Positions 29,066 to 38,079 of a stretch of 64,000 nucleotides of DNA are shown piece by piece; position 1 is the first letter of the stretch, and every line of letters begins with the position of its first letter. Under the pieces are notes generated by a model that had not been told where the DNA came from, ran no database searches, and saw nothing but the letters and a program-made list of their open reading frames with translations. A program made the translations under genes and the position numbers. Source of the stretch: Campylobacter fetus subsp. fetus (GTDB lineage: Bacteria > Campylobacterota > Campylobacteria > Campylobacterales > Campylobacteraceae); contig NZ_LS483431.1 of the NCBI RefSeq assembly GCF_900475935.1, positions 372,001 through 436,000 of the forward strand. The letters run 5' to 3'.

Positions 29066-29557
29066 ATGAGAGAAGATTTAAAAGTTTATGAAATAGACAA
29101 AGATGAGTTAGCAAAGCTAAAATACGCTGTGATAAAAACAGATAAAGGCGATATGGTTGCAGAACTTTTTGGAGACGACGCACCTCAAGCCGTAACAAAT
29201 TTTGCTACTTTGGCAAAAAGCGGATTTTATGACGGATTAAATTTCCATAGAGTTATACCGAATTTCGTTATCCAAGGCGGTTGCCCTTTAGGTACCGGCA
29301 CAGGCGGTCCTGGCTGGAGGATAAAATGCGAATGCGTAAATCAAAAACATAGGCATCTAAGAGGAAGTCTATCTATGGCGCATGCTGGACGCGACACAGG
29401 CGGAAGCCAGTTTTTCGTGTGTCACAGCCCACAACCGCATCTTGATGGAGCTCATACTGTTTTTGGAGTATTGGTTGATGATGCAAGCAAAAAAATTTTG
29501 GATTCTATCAGGCAAGGCGACAAAATTCAAACAGTTGAAATAAAAGAAAGCTTATAA
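29066..29557 (+). CDS. ppiB: Cyclophilin-type peptidyl-prolyl cis-trans isomerase
   Basis: 163 residues, no signal peptide, so cytoplasmic. Cyclophilin core motifs: [15 protein letters not shown] with the catalytic Arg, [32 protein letters not shown] split across the active site. Strong ribosome site GAGAGGTGAAG. 25 bp after yebC. Confidence 0.93.
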   Translation: MREDLKVYEIDKDELAKLKYAVIKTDKGDMVAELFGDDAPQAVTNFATLAKSGFYDGLNFHRVIPNFVIQGGCPLGTGTGGPGWRIKCECVNQKHRHLRGSLSMAHAGRDTGGSQFFVCHSPQPHLDGAHTVFGVLVDDASKKILDSIRQGDKIQTVEIKESL

Positions 29558-29578
29558 AAATAGTTAAATTTTAAAAAT

Positions 29579-29609
29579 AATTATTAGCTTCTTACAGAGG
29601 CTAATAATT
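29579..29609 (+). terminator. Hairpin after ppiB
   Basis: AATTATTAGC (29579-29588) pairs perfectly with GCTAATAATT (29600-29609) across an 11-nt loop, 22 bp after the ppiB stop. No strong T-tract follows on the plus strand. Confidence 0.5.
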
Positions 29610-29650
29610 AAATAAAACATTAATAAAGAGTTATTTTTTCGTGACTATGT

Positions 29651-29656
29651 TACAAT
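29651..29656 (+). promoter_or_regulatory. Possible -10 element upstream of the first dctA-like gene
   Basis: TACAAT in the context TATGTTACAATATT, about 105 bp before the TTG start, which would leave a long 5' leader. No alternative nearer -10 is clearly better. Confidence 0.3.
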
Positions 29657-29760
29657 ATTAAACATATCAATAATTTATATTTCTGTTTTTGTAGTTATTT
29701 TATACTTATTACTTTTACTTTGTGGTATTCTTACATCGTTAAAATTATTAAGGAGATGTT

Positions 29761-31074
29761 TTGAGTACTGTTGTAAAAAGTCAAAGACCAGTTTTTGTAA
29801 GAACTATAACGAATCTTGCATTTTGGGTCGTACTTGGTATCGTATTGGGTGTCATCGTAGGTTTTGCATGGCCAGAACTTGGTATAGCTTCAAAACCGGG
29901 AATCGACTGGTTTATTAAAATTCTAAAATGGATGATCGGTCCTATTATATTTTTGACTATCGTGTCTGGTATCATAGGCCTTGAGAGTTTAAAAGAAGTA
30001 GGCAGCATCGGATTTAAAGGTTTTGTATATTTTGAAGTAGTTAGTACTTTAGCGCTTGCTGTTGGTATCAGCGCGGCATATTTACTTCAGCCTGGAGTCG
30101 GAATGAATCTTGATGTCAATGCTCTTGATCCGGCTAGCGTTGCAAAATACGTGAAAGATCCAAAAGAGGTCGGATCTGCGCTTGCTATTTTAAAAAGCGC
30201 TATTCCCACAGATCCTATAACGCCTTTTATAAAAGCAAATACTTTGCAAGTTCTTTTTATGGCGATCGTAACTGCGATAGTTCTATCTTTTATGCCTAAT
30301 AACTACAAAAAAACTTGTATGAAGCCGCTTGAATTTGCTCAACATTACGTATTAAAAATCCTAGCATGGTTTATGTGGTTTAGCCCTATTGCTGCGTATT
30401 CTGCTATGGCATATTTGATAGGTAAGTTCGGTCTATCATCACTTATAGGTATGATTCAGTTGCTTGCTGTTATGGCTGTAGCGTGTATTATATTTATATT
30501 TGTCGTGCTTGGTATCATATGTTACGTTGCTAAGGTAAATATATTTAAATTTATGCGTTTTATAGCAAAAGAAGTTTTAGTAGTATTTGCTACAAGCTCT
30601 AGTGAAACTGCTCTTGGGCCGCTAATGAAAAAGCTAGAAGCCGCTGGTATATCAAGAGGTTGCGTTGGGCTTATCATACCGACTGGATATTCGTTTAACT
30701 TGGATTGTACGAATATCTATCTTTCGATGAGTATCATATTCCTAGCTCAAGCTTTCAACATAGATCTTAGTTTTACTCATCTTCTTAGTATACTTATCAT
30801 TCTTATGATCACTTCTAAGGGTGCAGTCGGCGTAACAGGTTCAGGGTTTATCGTACTTGCAGGAACATTAGGGGCATTGCACGACGTGATTCCTGTCGTA
30901 ACCGTCGCAGTGTTGCTCGGAGTGGATAAATTTATGAGCGAGATGAGAGCCGTAGGAAATCTTTGTGGAAATTCCGTTGCTTGTCTAATAGTCGCTATTT
31001 GGGATAAAAAGATAGATATGGAAAAATTCCGTTACGCTCTAGATCATCCAGATGAGTTTAGTTTTCACGCGTAA
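29761..31074 (+). CDS. dctA: Dicarboxylate/amino acid:cation symporter, tandem copy 1 (DctA-like)
   Basis: 437 residues of the DAACS (SLC1-like) fold. Family hallmarks: FATSSSETALGPLMKKLE (the serine-rich re-entrant loop), PTGYSFNLDCTNIYLS, and the substrate site KFMSEMRAVGNLCGNSVA. In DctA proteins the equivalent segment reads RFMSEARALTNLIGN, which favours C4-dicarboxylates or aspartate, feeding fumarate respiration. TTG start with the excellent ribosome site AAGGAGATG. A near-duplicate follows directly. Confidence 0.88.
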   Translation: MSTVVKSQRPVFVRTITNLAFWVVLGIVLGVIVGFAWPELGIASKPGIDWFIKILKWMIGPIIFLTIVSGIIGLESLKEVGSIGFKGFVYFEVVSTLALAVGISAAYLLQPGVGMNLDVNALDPASVAKYVKDPKEVGSALAILKSAIPTDPITPFIKANTLQVLFMAIVTAIVLSFMPNNYKKTCMKPLEFAQHYVLKILAWFMWFSPIAAYSAMAYLIGKFGLSSLIGMIQLLAVMAVACIIFIFVVLGIICYVAKVNIFKFMRFIAKEVLVVFATSSSETALGPLMKKLEAAGISRGCVGLIIPTGYSFNLDCTNIYLSMSIIFLAQAFNIDLSFTHLLSILIILMITSKGAVGVTGSGFIVLAGTLGALHDVIPVVTVAVLLGVDKFMSEMRAVGNLCGNSVACLIVAIWDKKIDMEKFRYALDHPDEFSFHA

Positions 31075-31102
31075 TTACTCTAAATTTTATAATTTATCTT
31101 AT

Positions 31103-31134
31103 TTGGATTTGCGCTATTTTTAGCGCTTATCCAA
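31103..31134 (+). terminator. Hairpin between the two dctA-like copies
   Basis: Two stacked stems, TTGGAT / ATCCAA (31103-31108 with 31129-31134) and GCGCT / AGCGC (31111-31115 with 31122-31126), separated by a TT/TT internal loop. It suggests the copies are separately transcribed. Confidence 0.5.
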
Positions 31135-31217
31135 TCTATAAAATATTTTCTCACTTTTAATAAATCATAATATTATTTTCGCTATATTTCTTTGATGCAA
31201 AGTTTAAAGGAGATATT

Positions 31218-32531
31218 TTGAATTCCACTGTTTCTAAAAACAAGCAGTCCATTTTTGTAAGAACAGTTACAAATCTTGCTTTTTGGGTTGTTATAGGTAT
31301 AGTTTTGGGTATCGCTACTGGTGTTATATCGCCAGAACTTGGTGAGGCTTCAAAACCGGGAATCGACTGGTTTATTAAAATTCTAAAATTGATGATAGGT
31401 CCTATTATATTTTTAACTATAGTATCTGGAATCATAGGACTTGATAGTCTAAAGGAAGTCGGTAGCATCGGATTTAAAGGTTTTGTATATTTTGAAGTAG
31501 TTAGTACTATAGCACTTGCTGTTGGTATAGGTTCTGCTCTATTCTTCCAACCAGGAGTCGGAATGAATCTTGATATAAATGCTCTTGATCCATCAAGTGT
31601 CGCAAAATACGTGAAAGATCCAAAAGAGGTCGGCTCAACTCTTGCTATTTTAAAAAGCGCTATCCCACCAGATCCTATAACGCCTTTTATAAAAGCAAAT
31701 ACTTTGCAAGTTCTTTTTATGGCCTTGATGACTGCTATAATCTTATCGATTTTACCAAATCATTATAAAAAAAACTGTATGAAACCACTTGAATTTGCTC
31801 AACATTACGTATTAAAAATCCTAGCATGGTTTATGTGGTTGAGTCCTATTGCTGCGTATTCTGCTATGGCATATTTGATAGGCAAGTTCGGTTTGTCGTC
31901 TCTGTTTGGAATGATCCAACTCCTCGCTGTTATGGCTACGGCCTGTCTTATATTTATATTTGTTATTTTAGGTGCTATATGCTATATGGCTAAGGTAAAT
32001 ATATTTAAATTTATGCGTTTTATAGCAAAAGAAGTTTTAATAGTATTTGCTACAAGCTCTAGCGAGATAGCCCTTGGACCTTTGATGAAAAAGCTAGAAG
32101 CCGCCGGTATATCAAGAGGTTGCGTTGGACTTATAGTTCCTACTGGATACTCTTTCAATCTGGATTGCACGAATATTTATCTCTCTATGAGTGTTATATT
32201 TTTAGCTCAAGCTTTCAACATAGATCTTAGTTTTACTCATCTTCTTAGTATACTTATCATTCTTATGATCACTTCTAAGGGTGCAGTAGGCGTAACTGGT
32301 TCAGGGTTTATCGTACTTGCAGGAACATTTGGAGCATTGCACGACGTGATTCCTGTCGTAACCGTCGCAGTGTTGCTCGGAGTGGATAAATTTATGAGCG
32401 AGATGAGAGCCGTAGGAAATCTTTGTGGAAATTCCGTTGCTTGTCTAATAGTCGCTATTTGGGATAAAAAGATAGATATGGAAAAATTCCGTTATGCTCT
32501 AGATCATCCAGATGAGTTTAGTTTTAATTGA
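31218..32531 (+). CDS. Dicarboxylate/amino acid:cation symporter, tandem copy 2 (DctA-like)
   Basis: 437 residues, same length and motifs as copy 1 (FATSSSEIALGPLMKKLE, PTGYSFNLDCTNIYLS, KFMSEMRAVGNLCGNSVA). TTG start preceded by AAAGGAGATA. The N-terminal 50 residues and a stretch near 220-245 differ most; the last 100 codons are almost identical in DNA to copy 1, including an exact 161-bp run. One notable change is SSSE-T to SSSE-I in the re-entrant loop (residue 283 area), which may change substrate choice. Same family caveats as copy 1. Confidence 0.88.
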   Translation: MNSTVSKNKQSIFVRTVTNLAFWVVIGIVLGIATGVISPELGEASKPGIDWFIKILKLMIGPIIFLTIVSGIIGLDSLKEVGSIGFKGFVYFEVVSTIALAVGIGSALFFQPGVGMNLDINALDPSSVAKYVKDPKEVGSTLAILKSAIPPDPITPFIKANTLQVLFMALMTAIILSILPNHYKKNCMKPLEFAQHYVLKILAWFMWLSPIAAYSAMAYLIGKFGLSSLFGMIQLLAVMATACLIFIFVILGAICYMAKVNIFKFMRFIAKEVLIVFATSSSEIALGPLMKKLEAAGISRGCVGLIVPTGYSFNLDCTNIYLSMSVIFLAQAFNIDLSFTHLLSILIILMITSKGAVGVTGSGFIVLAGTFGALHDVIPVVTVAVLLGVDKFMSEMRAVGNLCGNSVACLIVAIWDKKIDMEKFRYALDHPDEFSFN

Positions 32532-32544
32532 TTATTTAAACTTT

Positions 32545-32577
32545 TACCGGTGATTGCGTGTATTTCGCTCACCGGTA
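32545..32577. terminator. Bidirectional terminator between dctA copy 2 and the Crp/Fnr gene
   Basis: TACCGGTGA (32545-32553) pairs with TCACCGGTA (32569-32577); a further GCG/CGC stem (32556-32558 with 32566-32568) lies inside. Flanked by T-rich (plus) and A-rich sequence between convergent genes. Confidence 0.7.
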
Positions 32578-32592
32578 GAATTTAAATTTAGT

Positions 32593-33198
32593 CTAAACAA
32601 GTTCTATTTTTTTTCTTGATAATTTTACTATTCCATTTTTCTCAAAACTTTTTAGTATTCTGCTGATAACTTCTCTTGAAGTACCGATGATATCTGCTAA
32701 CTCTTCGTGCGATAAATTTATTATTTTGCTTTTTTTAGACTGTAAAAAGTGCAAAATTCTTGAATCTAAACCTAAAAATCTAATATCTTCTATAAGAGCT
32801 GCCATATGCTCCATTCTTTTTGCATATTGTTCAAAAACATATGTTTGAAACGCTTTATCTTCTATAAACATCTGGGCAATTATACTTGTAGGTATGGTAT
32901 ATCCTTCTAAATCACTCTCTGCGATAGCTGTTCCTATAGCCGGCATAGCGTTAAACGTGCTAGTAAAATTTACGTTACACTGTTCGCCTTGTGAAAAATA
33001 GTAGAGCAGTATGCTCTGTCCGCTCTCATGCTGACGCACCACTCTAACTTTACCTTTTGTAAGAAACATCAAATTTGGGCATGTATCGCCTTGTCTGTAA
33101 AGCTCGGTTCCTACATCCAGTTTAATAAATGTAGAATTATCATCTAAAAGCTTTTGATGCTCAGGGCTAAGTGATGAATAAAATCGGAAAGTTTTCAT
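32593..33198 (-). CDS. Crp/Fnr-family regulator with a CRP-type recognition helix
   Basis: 201 residues: a cyclic-nucleotide-fold sensor domain (about 1-115), a dimer helix (115-150) and a C-terminal winged helix. The recognition helix TSREVISRILKSF has Arg175, Glu176 and Arg180 in the places of CRP Arg180, Glu181 and Arg185, which read TGTGA; FNR-type readers have Val in place of the first Arg. It has no N-terminal cysteine cluster for Fe-S and no CRP-like cAMP pocket (no Arg-Ser pair after the GE), so its signal is unknown; Cys40 and Cys74 are the only cysteines. It is divergent from the torA-like gene and probably controls it. Related proteins in epsilonproteobacteria include NssR/NssA-type nitrosative-stress regulators. 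Confidence 0.85.
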   Translation of the reverse strand: MKTFRFYSSLSPEHQKLLDDNSTFIKLDVGTELYRQGDTCPNLMFLTKGKVRVVRQHESGQSILLYYFSQGEQCNVNFTSTFNAMPAIGTAIAESDLEGYTIPTSIIAQMFIEDKAFQTYVFEQYAKRMEHMAALIEDIRFLGLDSRILHFLQSKKSKIINLSHEELADIIGTSREVISRILKSFEKNGIVKLSRKKIELV

Positions 33199-33228
33199 AT
33201 TTTAACCTTTATATTAGATAATGGTTTG

Positions 33229-33248
33229 TTTGTACAATAATATACAAA
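33229..33248. promoter_or_regulatory. Inverted repeat TTTGTA-N8-TACAAA near the Crp/Fnr gene start
   Basis: TTTGTA (33229-33234) and TACAAA (33243-33248) form a palindrome 31 bp upstream of the regulator's ATG, a likely place for its own promoter or for autoregulation. It does not match the TGTGA operator found closer to the divergent gene. Confidence 0.35.
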
Positions 33249-33325
33249 TAATATTAACAATTAGATTAATATATTAAATTAACACTAAAATATATAAATT
33301 TATATTTAAAATTTAAAATTAATTC

Positions 33326-33341
33326 TGTGATTTATGTCACA
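33326..33341. promoter_or_regulatory. Perfect CRP-type operator TGTGA-N6-TCACA
   Basis: TGTGATTTATGTCACA is the exact symmetrical core of the E. coli CRP consensus. Its centre (33333.5) is 29.5 bp before the TATAAT at 33363-33368, which places it at about -41.5 relative to the expected transcription start, the class II activator position. The divergent gene encodes a regulator whose recognition helix predicts this very sequence. Confidence 0.75.
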
Positions 33342-33362
33342 TACATAAATTTTAATTCAATA

Positions 33363-33368
33363 TATAAT
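33363..33368 (+). promoter_or_regulatory. -10 element of the torA-like promoter
   Basis: TATAAT in CAATATATAATTAAC, 31 bp before the ATG at 33400. The -35 position is occupied by the CRP-type operator. Confidence 0.6.
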
Positions 33369-33399
33369 TAACAAATATTTTGTAATTAAAGGAGAAAAG

Positions 33400-35781
33400 A
33401 TGCTAAACTCTAGGCGAAATTTTTTAAAAGGCTTAGCATTAAGTAGTGCAGCAGTAGCCTCCATGAAAGCTGACGAGCTTTTAAGTCCGGTTCAAAAAGT
33501 CGCTCACGCAAGTAACTTTGGACCGTTTTATGCTCTAACTCAAGACGGAAAAATCATAGATATACTTCCTCATCCTATGGATAAACGTCCTACTGCGATG
33601 ACAAAAATGTGGCTAGATCGCGTTTATTCACCGACGAGGATTAAATACCCTTGCGTTAGAAAATCGTATTTAGAAGGTAAACTCGGTCACGAAAAGCTAA
33701 GAGGCAAAGAAGAATTCGTGCGCGTTAGTTGGGATAAAGCGTTAGAACTTGCTTATAACAAAATTCAAGAAACTCCAAAAGAAAATATTTATAACGCAAC
33801 ATATATCGGCTGGAGTCATCCAGGAGGAATTCACTCTTGTCCTTCGCTTTGCGGTAGATTTTTTAATGTAGCAAAACGCGGAGCCATAGGCACGGCCGGA
33901 GAGTATAGTAACGGCGCCGCAGGAGCGGTAAACGTCGATATAATAGGAGACGTTGAAAAATACTCGCTTCAAACCACTCACGAACAGATATTAGAACATA
34001 CGAAAACCTATGTTTTATGGGGAGCCGATCTTTTTAAATGTAACAAAATAGACACGAAAGTTCCAAGCCGTGAAAACGATCTTTACTATTCAAAATACGC
34101 AAAAAGCAGTATAAATTTCATATCAATAGATCCAATCTACACCGAAACTGCTCAAATGCTAAATGCAAGGTGGATAAAAATCAGACCGAACACGGATATC
34201 GCGTTGATGCTAGGCATGATGAACTATCTTTATACTAGTGGTAAATATGATAAAGAATTTATAGCAAAATACACTGATGGATTTGATAAGTTTTTACCTT
34301 ATATTTTAGGAAAAACGGACGGAGTTGCAAAAACGCCGAAATGGGCTAGTAAAATCACTACAATAGATGAAAAAACCATCATGGAGCTTGCAAATTTATT
34401 TGTTAAAGATAGAACGTTTTTAGCAGGAAACTGGGCGCTTCAAAGAGCGCAGCATGGAGAGATGGCGGATTGGTGTTTGATAGTTTTAGCTAGTATGATA
34501 GGTCAAATAGGGCTTGGCGGCGGCGGAGTCGGGTTTTCTATGCATTTTGGCGGCGGAGGACAAGCTAGAGCCATAGTAGGAACTCCAGCAGGAATATCTC
34601 AAGGAAGAAATAGAGTAGAAGACAGAATTCCTGCTTCAAGAATAGCAGACGCCATCTTGAATCCGGGTAAAAAATATACGTATAAAGGCAAAGAAAGAGT
34701 ATATCCAACAGTAAAAGTTGCTTATGTGGCAGGATGTAGCATAGTAGGTCATCATCCAGATACAAATAATATTATAAAAGCTCTTCGCACTTTAGATACG
34801 TTTATCGTACAAGAGCCATGGTGGACGCCGACTGCTAAGATGGCAGATATCGTTTTCCCGGCTTGTACGACTTTAGAGAGAAATGATATAGCTATGGGTG
34901 GAGTTCATGGTAAAAACGGCGTTTATGCTATGAAAAAAGCTATCGAACCTCTTTATGAGTCGAAGAGTGATTTAGAGATATTTTCACTTCTTGCACAAAA
35001 ATTTGGAGATAAAGTTTATAACAAATTTACCGATGAAAAACCAAACGAGATGGATAAGATAAAATACGAGTATGATATATCTCCAACTGCAGAACTCATG
35101 AGTTTTGAGAATTTTTGGGAGCAAGGGTATATCGAACTTCCTAGAAACGAAGAGTCTTATAAATTCGTTCGTCACTCTAAATTTAGAAATGATCCAGTAA
35201 CAAATAAATTAGCAACTATAAGCGGTAAAATTCAAATCGTAGTACCGAAATTCGCAGATCTAGGATACAAAGATTTCAAAGGACATCCCGCGTGGATAGA
35301 GCCTGATGAGTGGCTAGGCGATAAAAATCGCAAATATCCTCTTCACTTGCTAAGTCCGCACCCAAGCTATAGAGTGCATTCTCAAGGCGATAACACTTAT
35401 CTTAGGAGCTTTTATAAGATAAATGATAGAGAACCAGTTATGATAAATCCAAATGACGCTAAAAAATATGGCATAGCTCACGGCGATGTAGTTGAAATTT
35501 ATAACGACAGAGGCAGAGTTTTAGCCGGAGCTTATGTAAGTAAAAATATATCTGAGGGCGTTATGGCGTTAAACGAAGGTGCGTGGTATAGTCCTGAAAA
35601 TAGTTCTGAAGATAAGCCAAGATGCGTAAGCGGTCACGTAAATGTACTAACTAGCAATCGTCCGACTTCAAGTATGGCTCAAGCAACTAGCGTAAATACG
35701 AATTTAGTCGGTATCAAAAAAGCTACAGGAGTCATTCCGCCAAACACGGCTTATAATCCACCAAAAATCATAGAGGCGTAA
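33400..35781 (+). CDS. Tat-exported molybdopterin reductase, TorA/DMSO-reductase type
   Basis: 793 residues. The N-terminus SRRNFLKGLALSSAAVA is a twin-arginine signal for folded export. No [4Fe-4S] cysteine motif follows it, as in TorA/BisC-type single-subunit enzymes. The segment GEYSNGAAG matches the DMSO reductase stretch carrying the Ser that ligates molybdenum (YSTGAAQ). Molybdopterin-binding regions such as SIDPIYTETA and the C-terminal LSPHPSYRVHSQ are present. Expected to reduce TMAO, DMSO or related S-/N-oxides in the periplasm, with electrons from the monohaem cytochrome encoded 1 bp downstream. The pair matches Cj0264c-Cj0265c of C. jejuni. Substrate is inferred from family. Confidence 0.9.
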   Translation: MLNSRRNFLKGLALSSAAVASMKADELLSPVQKVAHASNFGPFYALTQDGKIIDILPHPMDKRPTAMTKMWLDRVYSPTRIKYPCVRKSYLEGKLGHEKLRGKEEFVRVSWDKALELAYNKIQETPKENIYNATYIGWSHPGGIHSCPSLCGRFFNVAKRGAIGTAGEYSNGAAGAVNVDIIGDVEKYSLQTTHEQILEHTKTYVLWGADLFKCNKIDTKVPSRENDLYYSKYAKSSINFISIDPIYTETAQMLNARWIKIRPNTDIALMLGMMNYLYTSGKYDKEFIAKYTDGFDKFLPYILGKTDGVAKTPKWASKITTIDEKTIMELANLFVKDRTFLAGNWALQRAQHGEMADWCLIVLASMIGQIGLGGGGVGFSMHFGGGGQARAIVGTPAGISQGRNRVEDRIPASRIADAILNPGKKYTYKGKERVYPTVKVAYVAGCSIVGHHPDTNNIIKALRTLDTFIVQEPWWTPTAKMADIVFPACTTLERNDIAMGGVHGKNGVYAMKKAIEPLYESKSDLEIFSLLAQKFGDKVYNKFTDEKPNEMDKIKYEYDISPTAELMSFENFWEQGYIELPRNEESYKFVRHSKFRNDPVTNKLATISGKIQIVVPKFADLGYKDFKGHPAWIEPDEWLGDKNRKYPLHLLSPHPSYRVHSQGDNTYLRSFYKINDREPVMINPNDAKKYGIAHGDVVEIYNDRGRVLAGAYVSKNISEGVMALNEGAWYSPENSSEDKPRCVSGHVNVLTSNRPTSSMAQATSVNTNLVGIKKATGVIPPNTAYNPPKIIEA

Positions 35782-35782
35782 C

Positions 35783-36307
35783 ATGAAAAAAATAGTTTTA
35801 ATCTTAAGTCTATCAGCCGTTGTTTTTGCTAGTAGCATATATGTAAAAAGTGATGAAAATATACTTCAGCTAAAAGATGCAAAGGTGTATTTCGGAACTC
35901 CGGGAGTCGTTATAAAAGACGGTGATAAATCTAAAATAGTTAAATTCGAAGGGTATTTTGATAACGCAAATCCAAATACTCTTTACGCAACTAAAAACTT
36001 TAAACTTCCACTTTTAGAAAGTGTAAATTTAAAAAAAGACGGTGAAAAAGCTAGCATCGAACTTGAAATTTTAAACTCAAATTTGACTAATGATTGGCAG
36101 ATCGCATGGGAAGATAGCGGCGATGTATTTTACGATAAATGTACAAAGTGTCATGGAACGCACGCTCCAAAAGAGTTTGATATGCTTAGTTGGGAAGGGC
36201 TTTATATCAGTATGAAAGATAGAGCTCAGCCAACAGATAATCAAGAAATGCAAATTCTAAGATATCTCTATGCTCATGCAAATGACGGTATTTTAGAAGA
36301 GAGATGA
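35783..36307 (+). CDS. Monohaem c-type cytochrome, electron donor to the TorA-like reductase
   Basis: 174 residues: a Sec signal peptide (1-16), then a soluble domain with a single CTKCH haem site (Cys120, Cys123, His124). It starts 1 bp after the reductase stop codon. It corresponds to the Cj0265c type of small TorC-like cytochrome rather than the five-haem TorC of E. coli. The first 100 residues (rich in Lys and Asp) show no known motif. Confidence 0.88.
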   Translation: MKKIVLILSLSAVVFASSIYVKSDENILQLKDAKVYFGTPGVVIKDGDKSKIVKFEGYFDNANPNTLYATKNFKLPLLESVNLKKDGEKASIELEILNSNLTNDWQIAWEDSGDVFYDKCTKCHGTHAPKEFDMLSWEGLYISMKDRAQPTDNQEMQILRYLYAHANDGILEER

Positions 36308-36313
36308 TCTTAA

Positions 36314-36353
36314 ATTTAAAAAGATGTGAGCGTCGACTTGTATCTTTTTAAAT
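36314..36353 (+). terminator. Hairpin ending the torA-like operon
   Basis: A 12-bp perfect stem, ATTTAAAAAGAT / ATCTTTTTAAAT (36314-36325 with 36342-36353), 16-nt loop, seven bases after the cytochrome stop codon. Confidence 0.6.
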
Positions 36354-36429
36354 ATTTTAAGCAATCTATAATTTTTATGTTAGAATTTAGTGATGAGTTT
36401 TTAATAAAATTTAAAAAAAGGAGCTAAAT

Positions 36430-38079
36430 TTGAAGATTATAGATGCTATTTATACTCGTATTGAAGAGTTTAAAATTTACATCGTTATATCTGCTTTTAC
36501 AGTGATATTTTTGGGTATTACTATATTTAGCTTAAACAAAGTTAAAGATGAGTTCGTATCTTTAGCTAAAGATTATAGGATCACTATTACAACCGAGCTA
36601 GCTAGTTATGTTACTGAGTGGATGGACTCAAGAGTTTCTAGCGTGAATTCCTATTCAGCCATACTCTCAAGCTTGATTTTAGAAGACAATATTACCACCG
36701 ATAGATTGTATAATGCTATAGATATTTTAAGTAAAACAAATCCTATGTTCGATACTTTTCAACTCTATTTGCAAAACGACAGACTTCTTATACACGCCGG
36801 GAAATATCTTGTGATAGATCAAAAAGACCTTGATAGAATAGCTAAGTTTGCATGGTATAAAGATACTAAAGATCACAACATAACTACTATTAGAGTTATG
36901 CCGAATCATAAAACGTTAAATGAAAAAACGATAAATATCTGCTCTCCTCTCATAGCCCACGGTAAATTTAAAGGAGTTTTATGCGGCATTATACGAACCA
37001 AAAATATTTTGCAGCAGATAAAAGGAGTGGATAAAGATATCGTTTCACATCTTTTTTTAATGGATAAAAATCACGATATAATCACTTCATACTACCAGCC
37101 AAATCCATTTGCGAGTAGTTTGAAAAATATAGATAGCAACTTTAGTTCTAAAGAGTTTGTAAGCGGCGGTATGAAAGTAAGTGTTTTAAAAACATCTATG
37201 CAAGATTGGGCAGTAGGCGTAGGAATCGATGAAAACAGCATTATTTCAAAAAGTTTAAATGTGGTTGCAAAGACGTCTATTATGATATTCGGCTTTTTTA
37301 TAATGCTGATTATAGTGGCAAATTCTTTGCATAATTATATGTATAAAAAGGTTAAAAAGAGAAAACAAGAGTATGAATTTATACTTACTCACCAGCTAAA
37401 AATGATAGAAACAGGCGAGTTAATAGGAGTTATAAGCCATCAGTTAAAGCAGCCTTTAAACTCGACTAAACTAATGATAAGCTCTGTTTTACAACTAAAA
37501 GAAGATAAAAATATTAGCGAAGAAGATGAGAAAAATAGTTTAAAACTCTGTTTGGATTCTATGGAGCATTTAAACAAAACCATAGAGAATTTCAAAAACT
37601 TTTACAAATTTGATCCGTCTCAAAATGAGTTTAGTATCAAAAAGTCCATAAATAACTTGTTGGAAATACTTCATATAAATTTTACTAAACATAACGTAAG
37701 CGTAAGTATAAATGAGTGCGATGATATAACTATAACAAATTCACAAAATATGTTCCAGCAAGTTCTTTTAGTGCTGCTGCAAAATGCAAAAGACGCTCTT
37801 ATCGCTTTTTATCCGCACGAATTTAAAAAACGCCATATCGAAATAGAGATAAGCAGCGATGATAAAAATGTCTATATAAGAGTTATCGATCAAGCAGGCG
37901 GGATATCAAGCGGCATTATCAAAAAACTATTTTCAAATTTGAAAATTAGTCAAAAAGACGGAGGAAGTGGAATAGGTTTGTATTTTGCTAAAAAGATAGC
38001 AAATGAGAGATTAAAAGGAGACTTAAAGCTAGTTAGTGCTAGAAATCCTACTATATTTGAGCTAAGGATGCAAAAATGA
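36430..38079 (+). CDS. Membrane sensor histidine kinase with a periplasmic Cache-like domain
   Basis: 549 residues: helix at about 17-37, an extracytoplasmic domain of about 235 residues (Cache-like layout), second helix at about 281-303, then a dimerisation region with the phospho-acceptor His337 in VISHQLKQPLNSTK, and an ATPase domain with N-box LLQNAKDAL, DQAGGISSG and GGSGIGLYFAKK. TTG start with GGAGCTAAATT upstream. It overlaps the response regulator by 4 bp. Its place after the torA-like operon suggests it senses an electron acceptor or metabolite; the ligand is unknown. Confidence 0.88.
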   Translation: MKIIDAIYTRIEEFKIYIVISAFTVIFLGITIFSLNKVKDEFVSLAKDYRITITTELASYVTEWMDSRVSSVNSYSAILSSLILEDNITTDRLYNAIDILSKTNPMFDTFQLYLQNDRLLIHAGKYLVIDQKDLDRIAKFAWYKDTKDHNITTIRVMPNHKTLNEKTINICSPLIAHGKFKGVLCGIIRTKNILQQIKGVDKDIVSHLFLMDKNHDIITSYYQPNPFASSLKNIDSNFSSKEFVSGGMKVSVLKTSMQDWAVGVGIDENSIISKSLNVVAKTSIMIFGFFIMLIIVANSLHNYMYKKVKKRKQEYEFILTHQLKMIETGELIGVISHQLKQPLNSTKLMISSVLQLKEDKNISEEDEKNSLKLCLDSMEHLNKTIENFKNFYKFDPSQNEFSIKKSINNLLEILHINFTKHNVSVSINECDDITITNSQNMFQQVLLVLLQNAKDALIAFYPHEFKKRHIEIEISSDDKNVYIRVIDQAGGISSGIIKKLFSNLKISQKDGGSGIGLYFAKKIANERLKGDLKLVSARNPTIFELRMQK

